Source of the DNA: CAYMOV01 sp964392085
GTDB lineage: Bacteria > Oederibacteriota > Muellerivitia > Muellerivitales > Muellerivitaceae
Assembly (NCBI GenBank): GCA_964392085.1
Contig: CAYMOV010000088.1
Span: 1 to 10,134, forward strand
DNA: 10,134 nucleotides
Direction of reading: 5' to 3'
Shown here: positions 1-4,869 of the stretch, one piece after another
How the letters are laid out: each line of letters opens with the position of its first letter
How positions within the stretch are numbered: position 1 is the stretch's first letter
The notes under the pieces: model-generated
The model's database searches: none
The model's input: only the letters and a program-made list of their open reading frames with translations
What the model was told of the DNA's origin: nothing
Position numbers and translations under genes: made by a program

Positions 1-254
1 GGGCCGACCCGTTTATCCAAGCGAAAAAACTTTTCTTTAACAGCTGAAAGGCGTTTTTCAACAAACGGGTCATGCAAGCCATCCTTTGCCTGGATCTTGT
101 TTTTCCTTCCCCAGCATGATGGTTTTTGACGCTGATAAAAAGGGGTCGCCGTTTCTTCCATCGGGATTCAGTGGATGCCTCCTTCTTCCATCAACTGGAG
201 CTAGGATACCCCTTCAACCATGACTTCCTTCCGTATTTCGGCCCATCGGTGCAT
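1..254 (-). pseudogene. IS21-type transposase (IstA-like) N-terminal remnant with two in-frame stops, running off the left edge
   Basis: Reading the - strand from the ATG at 254 gives MHRWAEIRKEVMVEGVS, a TAG at 203-201, LQLMEEGGIH, a TGA at 170-168, then 55 further residues open to the left edge, all in one frame. The opening, with a Trp-Ala-Glu-Ile-Arg core followed by VEGVS, resembles from memory the N-terminus of one IS21 transposase group. In that group a helix-turn-helix of the type RQxxxExGxHW follows; here the Trp after GIH would be the TGA, a one-base change from TGG. The tail is rich in Lys and Arg. The single continuous frame across both stops suggests a recently decayed coding sequence rather than chance. 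The identification rests on recall without alignment. A further Met at 161 could start a 53-residue fragment, but no good ribosome binding site precedes it. Confidence 0.45.
6..71. repeat. Imperfect long inverted repeat (hairpin)
   Basis: GACCCGTTT at 6-14 is the exact reverse complement of AAACGGGTC at 63-71. Inside these arms, GAAAAAAC near 24-31 can pair with GTTTTTC near 53-59, and TTTC with GAAA flank an AACAGCT loop. The result is an imperfect hairpin of about 66 bases. It lies inside the transposase remnant, so it may be accidental, part of a later insertion, or a terminator-like element of something to the left. Its role is unknown. Confidence 0.4.
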
Positions 255-351
255 GTCTTTAAAGACCCCTTTTTCCTCCCGGCGGCCTTCTTCACGGACC
301 ACCGGGACCTGACCTTGGGGCAGTGGGCCCTGTGAAGGAGTTGGGGGGGGG

Positions 352-522
352 ATGAAGATCAGCGCGGTCTGCCGGATGGTATCCCGGTTCGAGGAGGACG
401 CGGACCGGAAGCCGGAATTCCGGAAAGCCCTGGAGACCTTGTCCAAAATGTCAAATGTCCAGCCTGACCCCTAAGGATTGACCGCCAAGATCGAGGACCT
501 ACCCGCCCTCCTCAAAAAGTAA
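352..522 (+). pseudogene. Small ORF broken by an in-frame stop at a repeat insertion
   Basis: ATG at 352 is preceded by AAGGAG at 335-340, a rather long 11-base spacing. The frame reads 40 residues (MKISAVCRMVSRFEEDADRK, then a helical stretch ending in FRKALETLSK), stops with TAA at 472-474, and continues in the same frame as LTAKIEDLPALLKK to TAA at 520-522. The stop lies at the end of a GGGGTCAG-type repeat copy (445-471, inverted). Taking out the repeat-encoded residues would join ETLSK to LTAKIEDLPALLKK, giving a plausible charged helical protein of about 46 residues. I do not recognise the family. It could be a 3' or 5' fragment of a larger gene, or an ORF that never worked. Confidence 0.35.
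445..471 (-). repeat. GGGGTCAG repeat, copy 1 (inverted)
   Basis: Read on the - strand it begins GGGGTCAGGC and ends ACATTTGACATTTT. It shares this head, an ACA-N4-ACA core and a T-rich tail with the copy at 7134-7161. It interrupts the small ORF at 352-522 and supplies that ORF's premature stop. Confidence 0.55.
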
Positions 523-679
523 CTCCGTGGGGCCGCAACCCAAACCGGATGCCCGGTATAACCGTCAATTCGGTCTGGAAGGTCTTTCCGGCAAGGGCCC
601 TCCATCACGAGGAACGACCTGGGATCGGCGCGTCCTTAAGGGATTGGAGTATCCTGGGTCGTGCGTTATCCCCGCAACC

Positions 680-684
680 GGAGG
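680..684 (+). promoter_or_regulatory. Ribosome binding site deciding the GTG start at 690
   Basis: GGAGG lies 5 bases before GTG at 690-692. The frame stays open upstream to an ATG at 549, but the 47 extra residues there are not membrane- or leader-like. Starting at 690 puts a hydrophobic helix right at the N-terminus, which supports the internal GTG. Confidence 0.75.
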
Positions 685-689
685 ATGCT

Positions 690-2006
690 GTGACGGCCGA
701 ATCAACCATCCTCCTCGTTGCCCTCCTCGCCCTCGCGGCGGTCCTCGCCTGGCTATACCACCGGTTCAGGAAGACCCGGATCCTGGTCACGGGCTATGGG
801 GATGAATTGGAACACAGGATCATGGCCAAATTGATCCGCGTCTTCCATGAAAGCCACGCGGGCATCGAGGTGGTATTCCGGCAGTACCCCTATAAGGACT
901 ACGCGCGCGCGGTCCTGGCGGAGATCCGCCGCGGGACGGGCCCCGACGTGGTCATGATGTCGTCCATCCATTTCTCCGACCTCGTGCTCCGGGGGGTATT
1001 GGAACCCCTGAACAGCCAATTCTTGCATTCGGGTCTGGACATCAACGCCTTCTACCCCCAGGCCATCGACCGGTTCTTCCTGGATGGTTACCTTTACGCC
1101 CTTCCGAGGGATGTGGCGCCCCTCTGCCTGGTTTACTACAACCGCAGGGCCTTCGAGGAGGCCGGGCTCCCCCCGCCCCGGGACGATTGGGATTGGGACA
1201 CGTTCGCGGCCACCGCGCGGAAATTGGTGAAGGTCGACGCGACCGGCCGGGTGATCCGGTGGGGGTTCATCGAAGCCTGGTCCATGGTGGAAAACTGGGT
1301 CTACAACGCGGGCGGCACCATGGCGGACGACCCCAAACAACCCACCCGCTGGACCCTGGCCCAGGATCCCAAGAGCCTCCAGGGGCTCCAATTTCGCTGG
1401 GACCTCATCCATAAGCACAAGGTGATGCCGCCGACTTCCATCTGGTTGGGCGATGACGATAGGGTCGCCGGCGAGATGTTCGCCGAGGGGAAGGCCGCCA
1501 TGATCCTCCATGGCTTCTGGAAGACCCCGCGGTTCCGGGAGATCCGGGACTTCCCGTGGGACGTCGCCCTGTTGCCGAAGGATCGGGCCGGCCACCGCAA
1601 TTACGTCCTGTCCGGGTCGGCCTATGGGATCCCCCGGACTTCCCGAAAAAAGCAGGCGGCCTGGAAGTTCGTCAAATATATCTCGGCGGGGGAGGGGGCG
1701 ATGAAGCTGGCGGCGGACGGGTTGGTCCAGCCCGCCCTCGAGAAGCTCGCCCAATCGGAGGCCTTTCTCGACGGAAAGGATCCCCAAAATAAGCGAATCC
1801 TCTTGGCGGCCATGAAGCAGGGTAAGTACACCCCGCTCTGCCTGAATTGGCCGGAGATCGAGCTCATGATCCTCCGGGAATTGGCCCCGGCCTGGGAAGG
1901 GAGGGAATCGGTGGAGGACGCGCTGAAACGCCTGGGGCCGATGCTGGACAAGAACCCGCCCCTGCGGGTGCCCGAGACCGGTGCCGTCACCCCCCCATCA
2001 GGATAG
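690..2006 (+). CDS. Extracellular solute-binding protein, family 1 (sugar ABC transporter type), membrane-anchored
   Basis: The 438-residue protein resembles periplasmic sugar-binding proteins (SBP_bac_1 type) that deliver sugars or oligosaccharides to an ABC importer. Seen directly: a hydrophobic helix at about residues 7-23 followed by HRFRK, then a domain starting ILVTGYGDELEHR. Family-typical stretches are GTGPDVVMMSS (the PDV segment after the first helices), a glycine-rich GFWKTPRFREI region, a GSAYGIPRTSRKKQAAWKFV segment, and a C-terminal NWPEIELMILRELAPAWEG helix. Length fits the family. There is no lipobox Cys, and the Arg/Lys after the helix and no clear signal-peptidase site suggest an uncleaved anchor. 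No permease or ATPase gene is nearby, so the substrate and transporter are unknown. It could instead be a sensor-type binding protein. Confidence 0.85.
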   Translation: MTAESTILLVALLALAAVLAWLYHRFRKTRILVTGYGDELEHRIMAKLIRVFHESHAGIEVVFRQYPYKDYARAVLAEIRRGTGPDVVMMSSIHFSDLVLRGVLEPLNSQFLHSGLDINAFYPQAIDRFFLDGYLYALPRDVAPLCLVYYNRRAFEEAGLPPPRDDWDWDTFAATARKLVKVDATGRVIRWGFIEAWSMVENWVYNAGGTMADDPKQPTRWTLAQDPKSLQGLQFRWDLIHKHKVMPPTSIWLGDDDRVAGEMFAEGKAAMILHGFWKTPRFREIRDFPWDVALLPKDRAGHRNYVLSGSAYGIPRTSRKKQAAWKFVKYISAGEGAMKLAADGLVQPALEKLAQSEAFLDGKDPQNKRILLAAMKQGKYTPLCLNWPEIELMILRELAPAWEGRESVEDALKRLGPMLDKNPPLRVPETGAVTPPSG

Positions 2007-2023
2007 TTGAAGGGGCCTGATGG
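1995..2023 (+). terminator. Hairpin over the stop codon of the binding-protein gene, weak terminator candidate
   Basis: CCATCAGG at 1995-2002 pairs exactly with CCTGATGG at 2016-2023 around a 13-base loop that contains the TAG stop codon. No run of T follows, so it is not a classical intrinsic terminator. It may only slow or stabilise the 3' end. Confidence 0.35.
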
Positions 2024-2056
2024 AAACCCCGGTCACCGGTAGCGGGCCGGTCGGAA

Positions 2057-2074
2057 TAGAATCGTTCCGGAACG
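2057..2074 (+). promoter_or_regulatory. Candidate -10 box with adjoining perfect palindrome upstream of the flavin reductase gene
   Basis: TAGAAT at 2057-2062 looks like a -10 box and is followed at once by the perfect 12-base palindrome CGTTCCGGAACG (2063-2074), ending 18 bases before the ATG. No convincing -35 hexamer lies 16-18 bases upstream. The placement over the presumed transcription start is what a repressor operator would show; the regulator is not identified. Confidence 0.35.
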
Positions 2075-2092
2075 CTTACCACGAGGAAAACG

Positions 2093-2641
2093 ATGAATGA
2101 ATTTCCGCTGTCCAAGGTATTCCACCTGATCGAGCCGGGACCGGTCGTGTTTTTGACGACCGCGGACACTGGGCGCGCCAACGTCATGACGATGAGCTGG
2201 CATATGATGCTGGATTTCGAGCCGCCGTTGATCGGTTGCTGCGTCAGCCCCGGGGATTACAGCTACAAGGCGTTGCGCAAGACCAAGGAATGCGTGATCG
2301 CCGTCCCGACGGTGGAGCTTGCCGTCAAGGTGGTGGGGGTCGGCAATTGCTCGGGGCGGGACGTCGACAAGTTCGACACCTTCGGCCTGACGCCTTTGCC
2401 GGGCGGCAAGGTGGCGGCGCCCCTCGTGGCGGAGTGCCTTTACAACATCGAATGCCGGGTGGTGGACACCCGAATGGCAGGCAAATACGGCTTCTTCGTC
2501 CTGAAGGGGGTCCGGGCCTGGAAGGATCCTAAACACCGGGAGCGCCGGACCTTCCACGCGAACGGGGACGGCACCTTCGTGGTCGACGGCAAGACCCTGA
2601 ACCTCAAGAGGAAGATGGTGAAGTGGAAAGACTTGCTGTAG
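2093..2641 (+). CDS. Flavin reductase family protein (FMN-binding split barrel)
   Basis: The 182-residue protein has the length and layout of the flavin-reductase-like FMN-binding family. These proteins bind FMN in a split beta-barrel and reduce flavin with NAD(P)H or act as flavoproteins. Recognisable blocks: GPVVFLTTADTGRANVMTMSW at about residues 16-36, the EPPLIGCCVSPGDYSYKALRKTKECVIAVPT block (about 43-73) typical of the FMN phosphate site, then GNCSGRDVDKFDTFGLTP (about 84-101) and a C-terminal strand region with FFVLKGVRAW. GAGG at 2083-2086 precedes the ATG by 6 bases. It follows the binding-protein gene by 86 bases, probably as a separate transcript. The oxidase or monooxygenase partner, if any, is not in this window. 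Confidence 0.85.
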   Translation: MNEFPLSKVFHLIEPGPVVFLTTADTGRANVMTMSWHMMLDFEPPLIGCCVSPGDYSYKALRKTKECVIAVPTVELAVKVVGVGNCSGRDVDKFDTFGLTPLPGGKVAAPLVAECLYNIECRVVDTRMAGKYGFFVLKGVRAWKDPKHRERRTFHANGDGTFVVDGKTLNLKRKMVKWKDLL

Positions 2642-2666
2642 TCCGCCGCCCTTAACGGACCATGAA

Positions 2667-2687
2667 TGGGGTCAGACGTGAAAATGG
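2667..2687 (+). repeat. GGGGTCAG repeat, copy 2 (short variant)
   Basis: TGGGGTCAGACGTGAAAATGG shares the TGGGGTCAG head with the copies at 3905 and 7134 but has a different tail. It sits 26 bases after the flavin reductase stop. Confidence 0.45.
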
Positions 2688-2725
2688 AAAATTGGGCGAT
2701 AGGGCCTAAAGCGAAAAACAGGTCC

Positions 2726-2760
2726 CTTCCGGCTCCGTTTGTAACTACGCCGGACTAGCC
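2726..2760. repeat. Hairpin element, copy A (ACTACGCCGG family)
   Basis: TCCGGC (2728-2733) pairs with GCCGGA (2749-2754) over a 15-base loop. The left side CTTCCGGCTCC and the right side ACTACGCCGG both recur exactly in the element at 3689-3731, followed in both by AGCC after two bases. The two copies are therefore related and both fold. Confidence 0.5.
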
Positions 2761-2773
2761 ACCGGACGAGCCG

Positions 2774-2796
2774 GTCGGGATGACACCCGGGGTGAT
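2774..2796. repeat. GTCGGGATGACA repeat, copy 1
   Basis: This 23-base stretch matches 3133-3155 at 20 of 23 positions, and 21 of its bases match 3087-3107 at 18 of 21. All three copies lie around the small - strand gene and in the promoter-proximal region of the first secreted-protein gene. The nature of the repeat is unknown. Confidence 0.4.
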
Positions 2797-2842
2797 GGGG
2801 GGGCCTGGGGCAGACCCCGAGGCGGGAAGGCTTCCGAGGCAA

Positions 2843-2989
2843 CTATTTCTTCCGGCCCGCCGCCGCGAAGGCGATGGCGATGATCTGCTTCCGGCCGCGT
2901 TTCTTGGCCGAAGGTTTGGCGGCGTTGGCGTGGTACAGTTCGCTGATGTTCGCCTGGACCGCTTTCTTCCCGCCCTTATGAAGTGGCAT
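2843..2989 (-). CDS. Small, highly basic protein of 48 residues (DUF6496-like)
   Basis: The - strand ORF starts at ATG 2989-2987 with a full GGAGG site (complement of 2997-3001) 7 bases upstream, one of the best ribosome binding sites in the window. The product begins MPLHKGGKKAVQANISELYH, has a Ala/Lys-rich middle (PSAKKRGRKQ) and ends IIAIAFAAAGRKK. From memory this layout (MPLxKG, then N-I-x-E-L, then KQxxAIA, then a lysine-rich end) is that of small basic proteins of bacteria and phages labelled DUF6496 or hypothetical. The function is unknown; the charge suggests nucleic acid or ribosome binding, which is inference. It is the only confident intact - strand gene here and stands alone. Confidence 0.75.
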   Translation of the reverse strand: MPLHKGGKKAVQANISELYHANAAKPSAKKRGRKQIIAIAFAAAGRKK

Positions 2990-3086
2990 GACGCATCCTC
3001 CATTGGATCCTTTGACGACTTAACCATAGGACGATTGAAATTGGAACGGTAGATCAGGCGATCAATAAGCGGATTCCTCCCTTCGC

Positions 3087-3107
3087 TCGGAATGACAACG
3101 GGGGTGA
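3087..3107. repeat. GTCGGGATGACA repeat, copy 2
   Basis: Begins TCGGAATGACAACGGGG and agrees with the copy at 2775-2795 at 18 of 21 positions. It is preceded by CCTCCCTTCGC. Confidence 0.35.
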
Positions 3108-3132
3108 AGCGGTACCCTCGCCGCTCTGCCCT

Positions 3133-3155
3133 GTCGGGATGGCAACCGGGGTTAT
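3133..3155. repeat. GTCGGGATGACA repeat, copy 3
   Basis: Begins GTCGGGATGGCAACCGGGG, matching 2774-2796 at 20 of 23 positions. Its right end overlaps the conserved 35-base upstream block by three bases. Confidence 0.4.
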
Positions 3156-3187
3156 CAATTTGATCCCGGGGCTCTCATTCTGGTTTA
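3153..3187 (+). promoter_or_regulatory. Conserved upstream block, copy 1 (candidate activator site)
   Basis: This 35-base block matches 4697-4731 at 32 of 35 positions. It begins with the palindrome ATCAATTTGAT (5-base arms around one base) and ends CTCTCATTCTGGTTTA. It ends 61 bases before the GG of the downstream -24 element; in copy 2 that gap is 60 bases. The conserved spacing and the palindrome suggest a site for a DNA-binding protein such as a sigma-54 activator. Confidence 0.45.
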
Positions 3188-3240
3188 CCACCAGGGCCTG
3201 CCCGGCGCCCCAACTCCCCCAATCCCTTATAAACACCCCT

Positions 3241-3265
3241 TTGGAAGCGGCTTGTTTCTTGCTTT
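3241..3265 (+). promoter_or_regulatory. Sigma-54 type (-24/-12) promoter candidate, copy 1
   Basis: CGGCTTG-TTTC-TTGCTTT keeps the invariant GG (3249-3250) and GC (3261-3262) separated by exactly 10 bases, and matches the TGGCACG-N4-TTGCW consensus at 9 of 12 positions. The 25-base stretch is identical to 4784-4808 except for one base. Transcription would begin near 3274, leaving a leader of about 49 bases. An alternative is a weak sigma-70 type reading with TTGGAA and TTTGGA 16 bases apart. Confidence 0.5.
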
Positions 3266-3322
3266 GGATCGACCCAACCTCATTGAACCGGTTTAGAACC
3301 CATTCACAAGAAGGAAAACACC

Positions 3323-3646
3323 ATGAACACCAAGCGAATAGTCGCAATCGGGGTCACCGCGCTGGGGATCCTGTGGATATTGGCCGCGGGGAGGGAACTG
3401 CTCGCCCAGGACGACACCACCTCGGCGGTGACGAATCCCCCGACACTCGTCATCGCCGTCATGACACCCCCGAACCCCACCCCGAATCCCATCGCGCCGG
3501 GCGGTTCGGCCACCCCCATCGACGGGGCCGTGTCCGTCACGACGGTCGAACCCGCCACGGACCCGACCCCTCCGGCGGTGACGACCGTAGGCCCCACCCT
3601 GACCGAGGTGCCGGCCTCGACCCCCATCGCCATCTCCACCCCCTGA
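3323..3646 (+). CDS. Small secreted Pro/Thr-rich protein, paralogue 1
   Basis: The 107-residue product starts MNTKRIVAIGVTALGILWIL, a Sec signal peptide (positive start, hydrophobic core about 6-22) with likely cleavage near LLA|QDD at about residue 28. The mature part of about 80 residues is rich in Pro, Thr and Val (repeated TPPNPTPNP, TDPTPPAVTT), lacks Cys and should be extended or disordered. AAGGA lies 8-9 bases before the ATG. Its signal peptide and promoter region are clearly paralogous to those of the gene at 4870-5277 (TKRIVAIGVTALGIL versus MKRTVKIGIAALGIL, then AGREL-LAQ versus FGRRL-QAQ), while the mature parts have diverged. The function is unknown; an envelope or surface-exposed role is inferred from secretion only. 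Confidence 0.75.
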   Translation: MNTKRIVAIGVTALGILWILAAGRELLAQDDTTSAVTNPPTLVIAVMTPPNPTPNPIAPGGSATPIDGAVSVTTVEPATDPTPPAVTTVGPTLTEVPASTPIAISTP

Positions 3647-3688
3647 TCAAGTCGGAACGGCAAAACATGGCTTCTGGATCCATCTCGA

Positions 3689-3731
3689 CTTCCGGCTCCC
3701 GGCTAAGTGAAACACTACGCCGGGTAAGCCG
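3689..3731. repeat. Hairpin element, copy B (ACTACGCCGG family)
   Basis: CGGCT-CCCGGC (3693-3703) pairs with GCCGGG-TA-AGCCG (3719-3731), giving an 11-base-pair stem with a two-base bulge and a 15-base loop. It shares CTTCCGGCTCC and ACTACGCCGG with the element at 2726-2760. If the two inner stems are aligned, the closing pair is C-G here and T-A there, a compensatory change. An alternative alignment through CTTCCGGCTCC makes copy B longer by several loop bases. Confidence 0.5.
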
Positions 3732-3904
3732 CCTGTCTCCACCTATGGTTACGCCTGATCAACAGGACAAAGGGACAGCGGGTCGAGGGGACTTTAAAGG
3801 GTCGGGTCCAATCGGACTCTTAAGTCAAGTTAAAGGCAAGTCATTGGTCAACCAGCCCGAATGCCCGATCGAGGCCGTTCCAAACCCTTTCGCCTGAAAC
3901 CCCA

Positions 3905-3926
3905 TGGGGTCAGGCACCCACTTTTT
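3905..3926 (+). repeat. GGGGTCAG repeat, copy 3
   Basis: TGGGGTCAGGCACCCACTTT followed by more T, then AAACATTTGG. Same head and same C-A-C-T-T-T-T type tail as the copy at 7134-7161. It lies at the start of the possible remnant before the HU gene. Confidence 0.55.
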
Positions 3927-3961
3927 AAACATTTGGTCAAAGCCGCCGTCAGCACGCGGGG

Positions 3962-4073
3962 GACCTGCTTTATTTCAATTCGGACGGCTCCCTCGCCTCC
4001 GAGGGCGGGCCTCGTGGGCTACGGCAAGCGGGACGGCCTCACCGGCGACGCGGCCGCCTGCAGCGCGCGTTGA
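3962..4073 (+). pseudogene. Possible frameshifted gene remnant (MORN-like repeat segment)
   Basis: From 3962 one frame reads DLLYFNSDGSLASEG; a shift of one base near 4001-4008 continues as GLVGYGKRDGLTGDAAACSAR to TGA at 4071-4073. Joined, YFNSDGSLASEG followed by YGKRDGL resembles the MORN_2 type repeat of YwqK-like proteins (Y.DG.L..EG...GKRDG). The match is short and recalled rather than aligned, so it may be coincidence. No start or upstream part remains; a GGGGTCAG repeat copy lies 36 bases upstream. Confidence 0.25.
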
Positions 4074-4230
4074 GCGACGATTTTCCGGGGACCGCCGCCG
4101 CCGGGAGACCCGCCCGACGCCCGCCCGGCCCCCGATTCGCCCGCGAGGGACAAGAGGCATCCGACCCGGGATGAACGTCGGGGAACACCCTGGAAAACTC
4201 GCCAAATATCAGCTTCTCTCCCGGACCCCA

Positions 4231-4245
4231 AAAACCGGCGGTTTT
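4231..4245. promoter_or_regulatory. Short hairpin upstream of the HU gene
   Basis: AAAACC (4231-4236) and GGTTTT (4240-4245) form a 6-base-pair stem with a GGC loop, about 70 bases before the GTG start. The AT-rich stretch after it (TTGTAA at 4248 and GGATAAAT at 4269, 16 bases apart) is the best promoter candidate for the HU gene. The hairpin could be an operator or a short terminator. Confidence 0.25.
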
Positions 4246-4314
4246 GCTTGTAAATACGCCCTTCTTCTGGATAAATGCTCCTGCTTCATTCCATTAATCC
4301 CCGGGGGTGGTTCG

Positions 4315-4590
4315 GTGACGAAGAGCGAATTGTTGGCGACGCTGGCGGAGCAGACCGGTTTCAAGAAGAAGGAAGTCGAGACCATGATGGAGGCCCTTCG
4401 CGGAACCATCTATAAGACCCTGAAGAAGGACAAAGTGATCAAGATCGACGGCCTGGGCGTGTTCCAGCTCAAGGACCGCAAGGCCCGCATGGGCCGCAAC
4501 CCCGCCACCGGCGAGGTCATCAAGATCAAGGCCAAGCGCGTCGTGAAGTTCCGGGTGCTCAAGGCCCTGAAGGATGAAGTCCTCGGCTGA
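4315..4590 (+). CDS. HU/IHF family DNA-binding protein
   Basis: The 91-residue product has the standard length of HU/IHF proteins, which bind DNA as dimers, bend it and compact the nucleoid. Seen directly: the N-terminal helices TKSELLATLAEQTGFKKKEVE, the IDGLGVF turn at about 44-50, the arm motif GRNPATGE with Arg61-Asn62-Pro63 that intercalates in DNA, and the C-terminal helix FRVLKALKDEV. The GTG start at 4315 is chosen because it follows GGTGG by 4 bases and begins the domain exactly; the frame is open far upstream without homology. The gene stands between the two paralogous secreted-protein genes and has its own strong hairpin after it. HU versus IHF cannot be decided from sequence here. 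Confidence 0.93.
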   Translation: MTKSELLATLAEQTGFKKKEVETMMEALRGTIYKTLKKDKVIKIDGLGVFQLKDRKARMGRNPATGEVIKIKAKRVVKFRVLKALKDEVLG

Positions 4591-4623
4591 TTCCTCCGCT
4601 TCCCGATTTCACGTGGTCCCTTG

Positions 4624-4651
4624 GGCCGCCGGCGTGATCGCGCCGGCGGCC
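4624..4651 (+). terminator. Strong GC hairpin after the HU gene
   Basis: GGCCGCCGGCG (4624-4634) and CGCCGGCGGCC (4641-4651) form a perfect 11-base-pair stem with a 6-base loop, 34 bases after the stop. Only GACTTTATC follows, so the T-tract is poor, but position and stability fit transcript termination. Confidence 0.7.
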
Positions 4652-4696
4652 GACTTTATCGCCTCGCCGTGGTTCCACGGCCCCTCCAGCCTTCCA

Positions 4697-4731
4697 TATC
4701 AATCTGATCCCACGGCTCTCATTCTGGTTTA
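4697..4731 (+). promoter_or_regulatory. Conserved upstream block, copy 2 (candidate activator site)
   Basis: It matches 3153-3187 at 32 of 35 positions and ends 60 bases before the GG of the -24 element. The central palindrome is slightly weakened here (ATCAATCTGAT). Conservation at matching distance from both promoters argues for a function. Confidence 0.45.
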
Positions 4732-4783
4732 ACCCGAATCCCCGCTTGGCCCCAGACCCCCTCAAACCCGTTGAATCATCACG

Positions 4784-4808
4784 TTGAAAGCGGCTTGTTT
4801 CTTGCTTT
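4784..4808 (+). promoter_or_regulatory. Sigma-54 type (-24/-12) promoter candidate, copy 2
   Basis: GG at 4792-4793 and GC at 4804-4805 are separated by 10 bases within CGGCTTG-TTTC-TTGCTTT. One base differs from copy 1 over 25 bases. Transcription would start near 4817, 53 bases before the ATG at 4870. Because it lies inside an open frame beginning at 4771, it argues against any start upstream of 4870. Confidence 0.5.
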
Positions 4809-4869
4809 AAACCTCCCCAGAAACTCCAAACGTACGGGCCAGGGCCCGGGAAAACCTGAGGGATACATC

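Larger units (their letters stand above)
2990..3322. other. Intergenic region between divergent genes: repeats and duplicated promoter segment
   Basis: No gene is supported. The left part would carry the promoter of the small - strand gene, which I cannot place. The centre has two copies of the GTCGGGATGACA repeat (3087-3107 and 3133-3155). From 3153 onward the sequence is the duplicated upstream region of the secreted-protein gene, matching 4697-4869. Confidence 0.6.
3647..4314. other. 668-base stretch without a convincing intact gene
   Basis: It contains hairpin element copy B (3689-3731), GGGGTCAG repeat copy 3 (3905-3926), a possible frameshifted gene remnant (3962-4073), a very G+C-rich segment (about 4075-4160) and a short hairpin before the HU gene. 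A 76-codon ORF at 3667-3897 spans part of it but has mixed third-position bases unlike neighbouring genes and no good ribosome binding site, so it is not called. Confidence 0.55.

Noticed and set aside
753..1787. Long - strand ORF of 344 codons
   Set aside because: It is opposite the binding-protein gene, which has clear family similarity; the - strand product is Gly/Pro/Arg-rich without recognisable domains, as expected of a GC-rich shadow.
2690..2770. Possible cyclic-di-GMP (GEMM) riboswitch
   Set aside because: GGGCCTAAAGC and GCCGG segments recall it, but the conserved core sequence is missing and no suitable gene follows on the same strand.
3667..3897. 76-codon + strand ORF starting MASGSIS
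   Set aside because: No good ribosome binding site, third codon positions unlike neighbouring genes, and it contains the repeated hairpin element.
4667..4680. CCGTGG-TT-CCACGG inverted repeat after the HU terminator
   Set aside because: The arms are only six bases, and it is not repeated before the paralogous gene, so there is no support for an operator.
4771..4869. Upstream start for secreted-protein paralogue 2
   Set aside because: The added residues lie over the promoter candidate and would bury the signal peptide; ATG 4870 has a well-spaced ribosome binding site.
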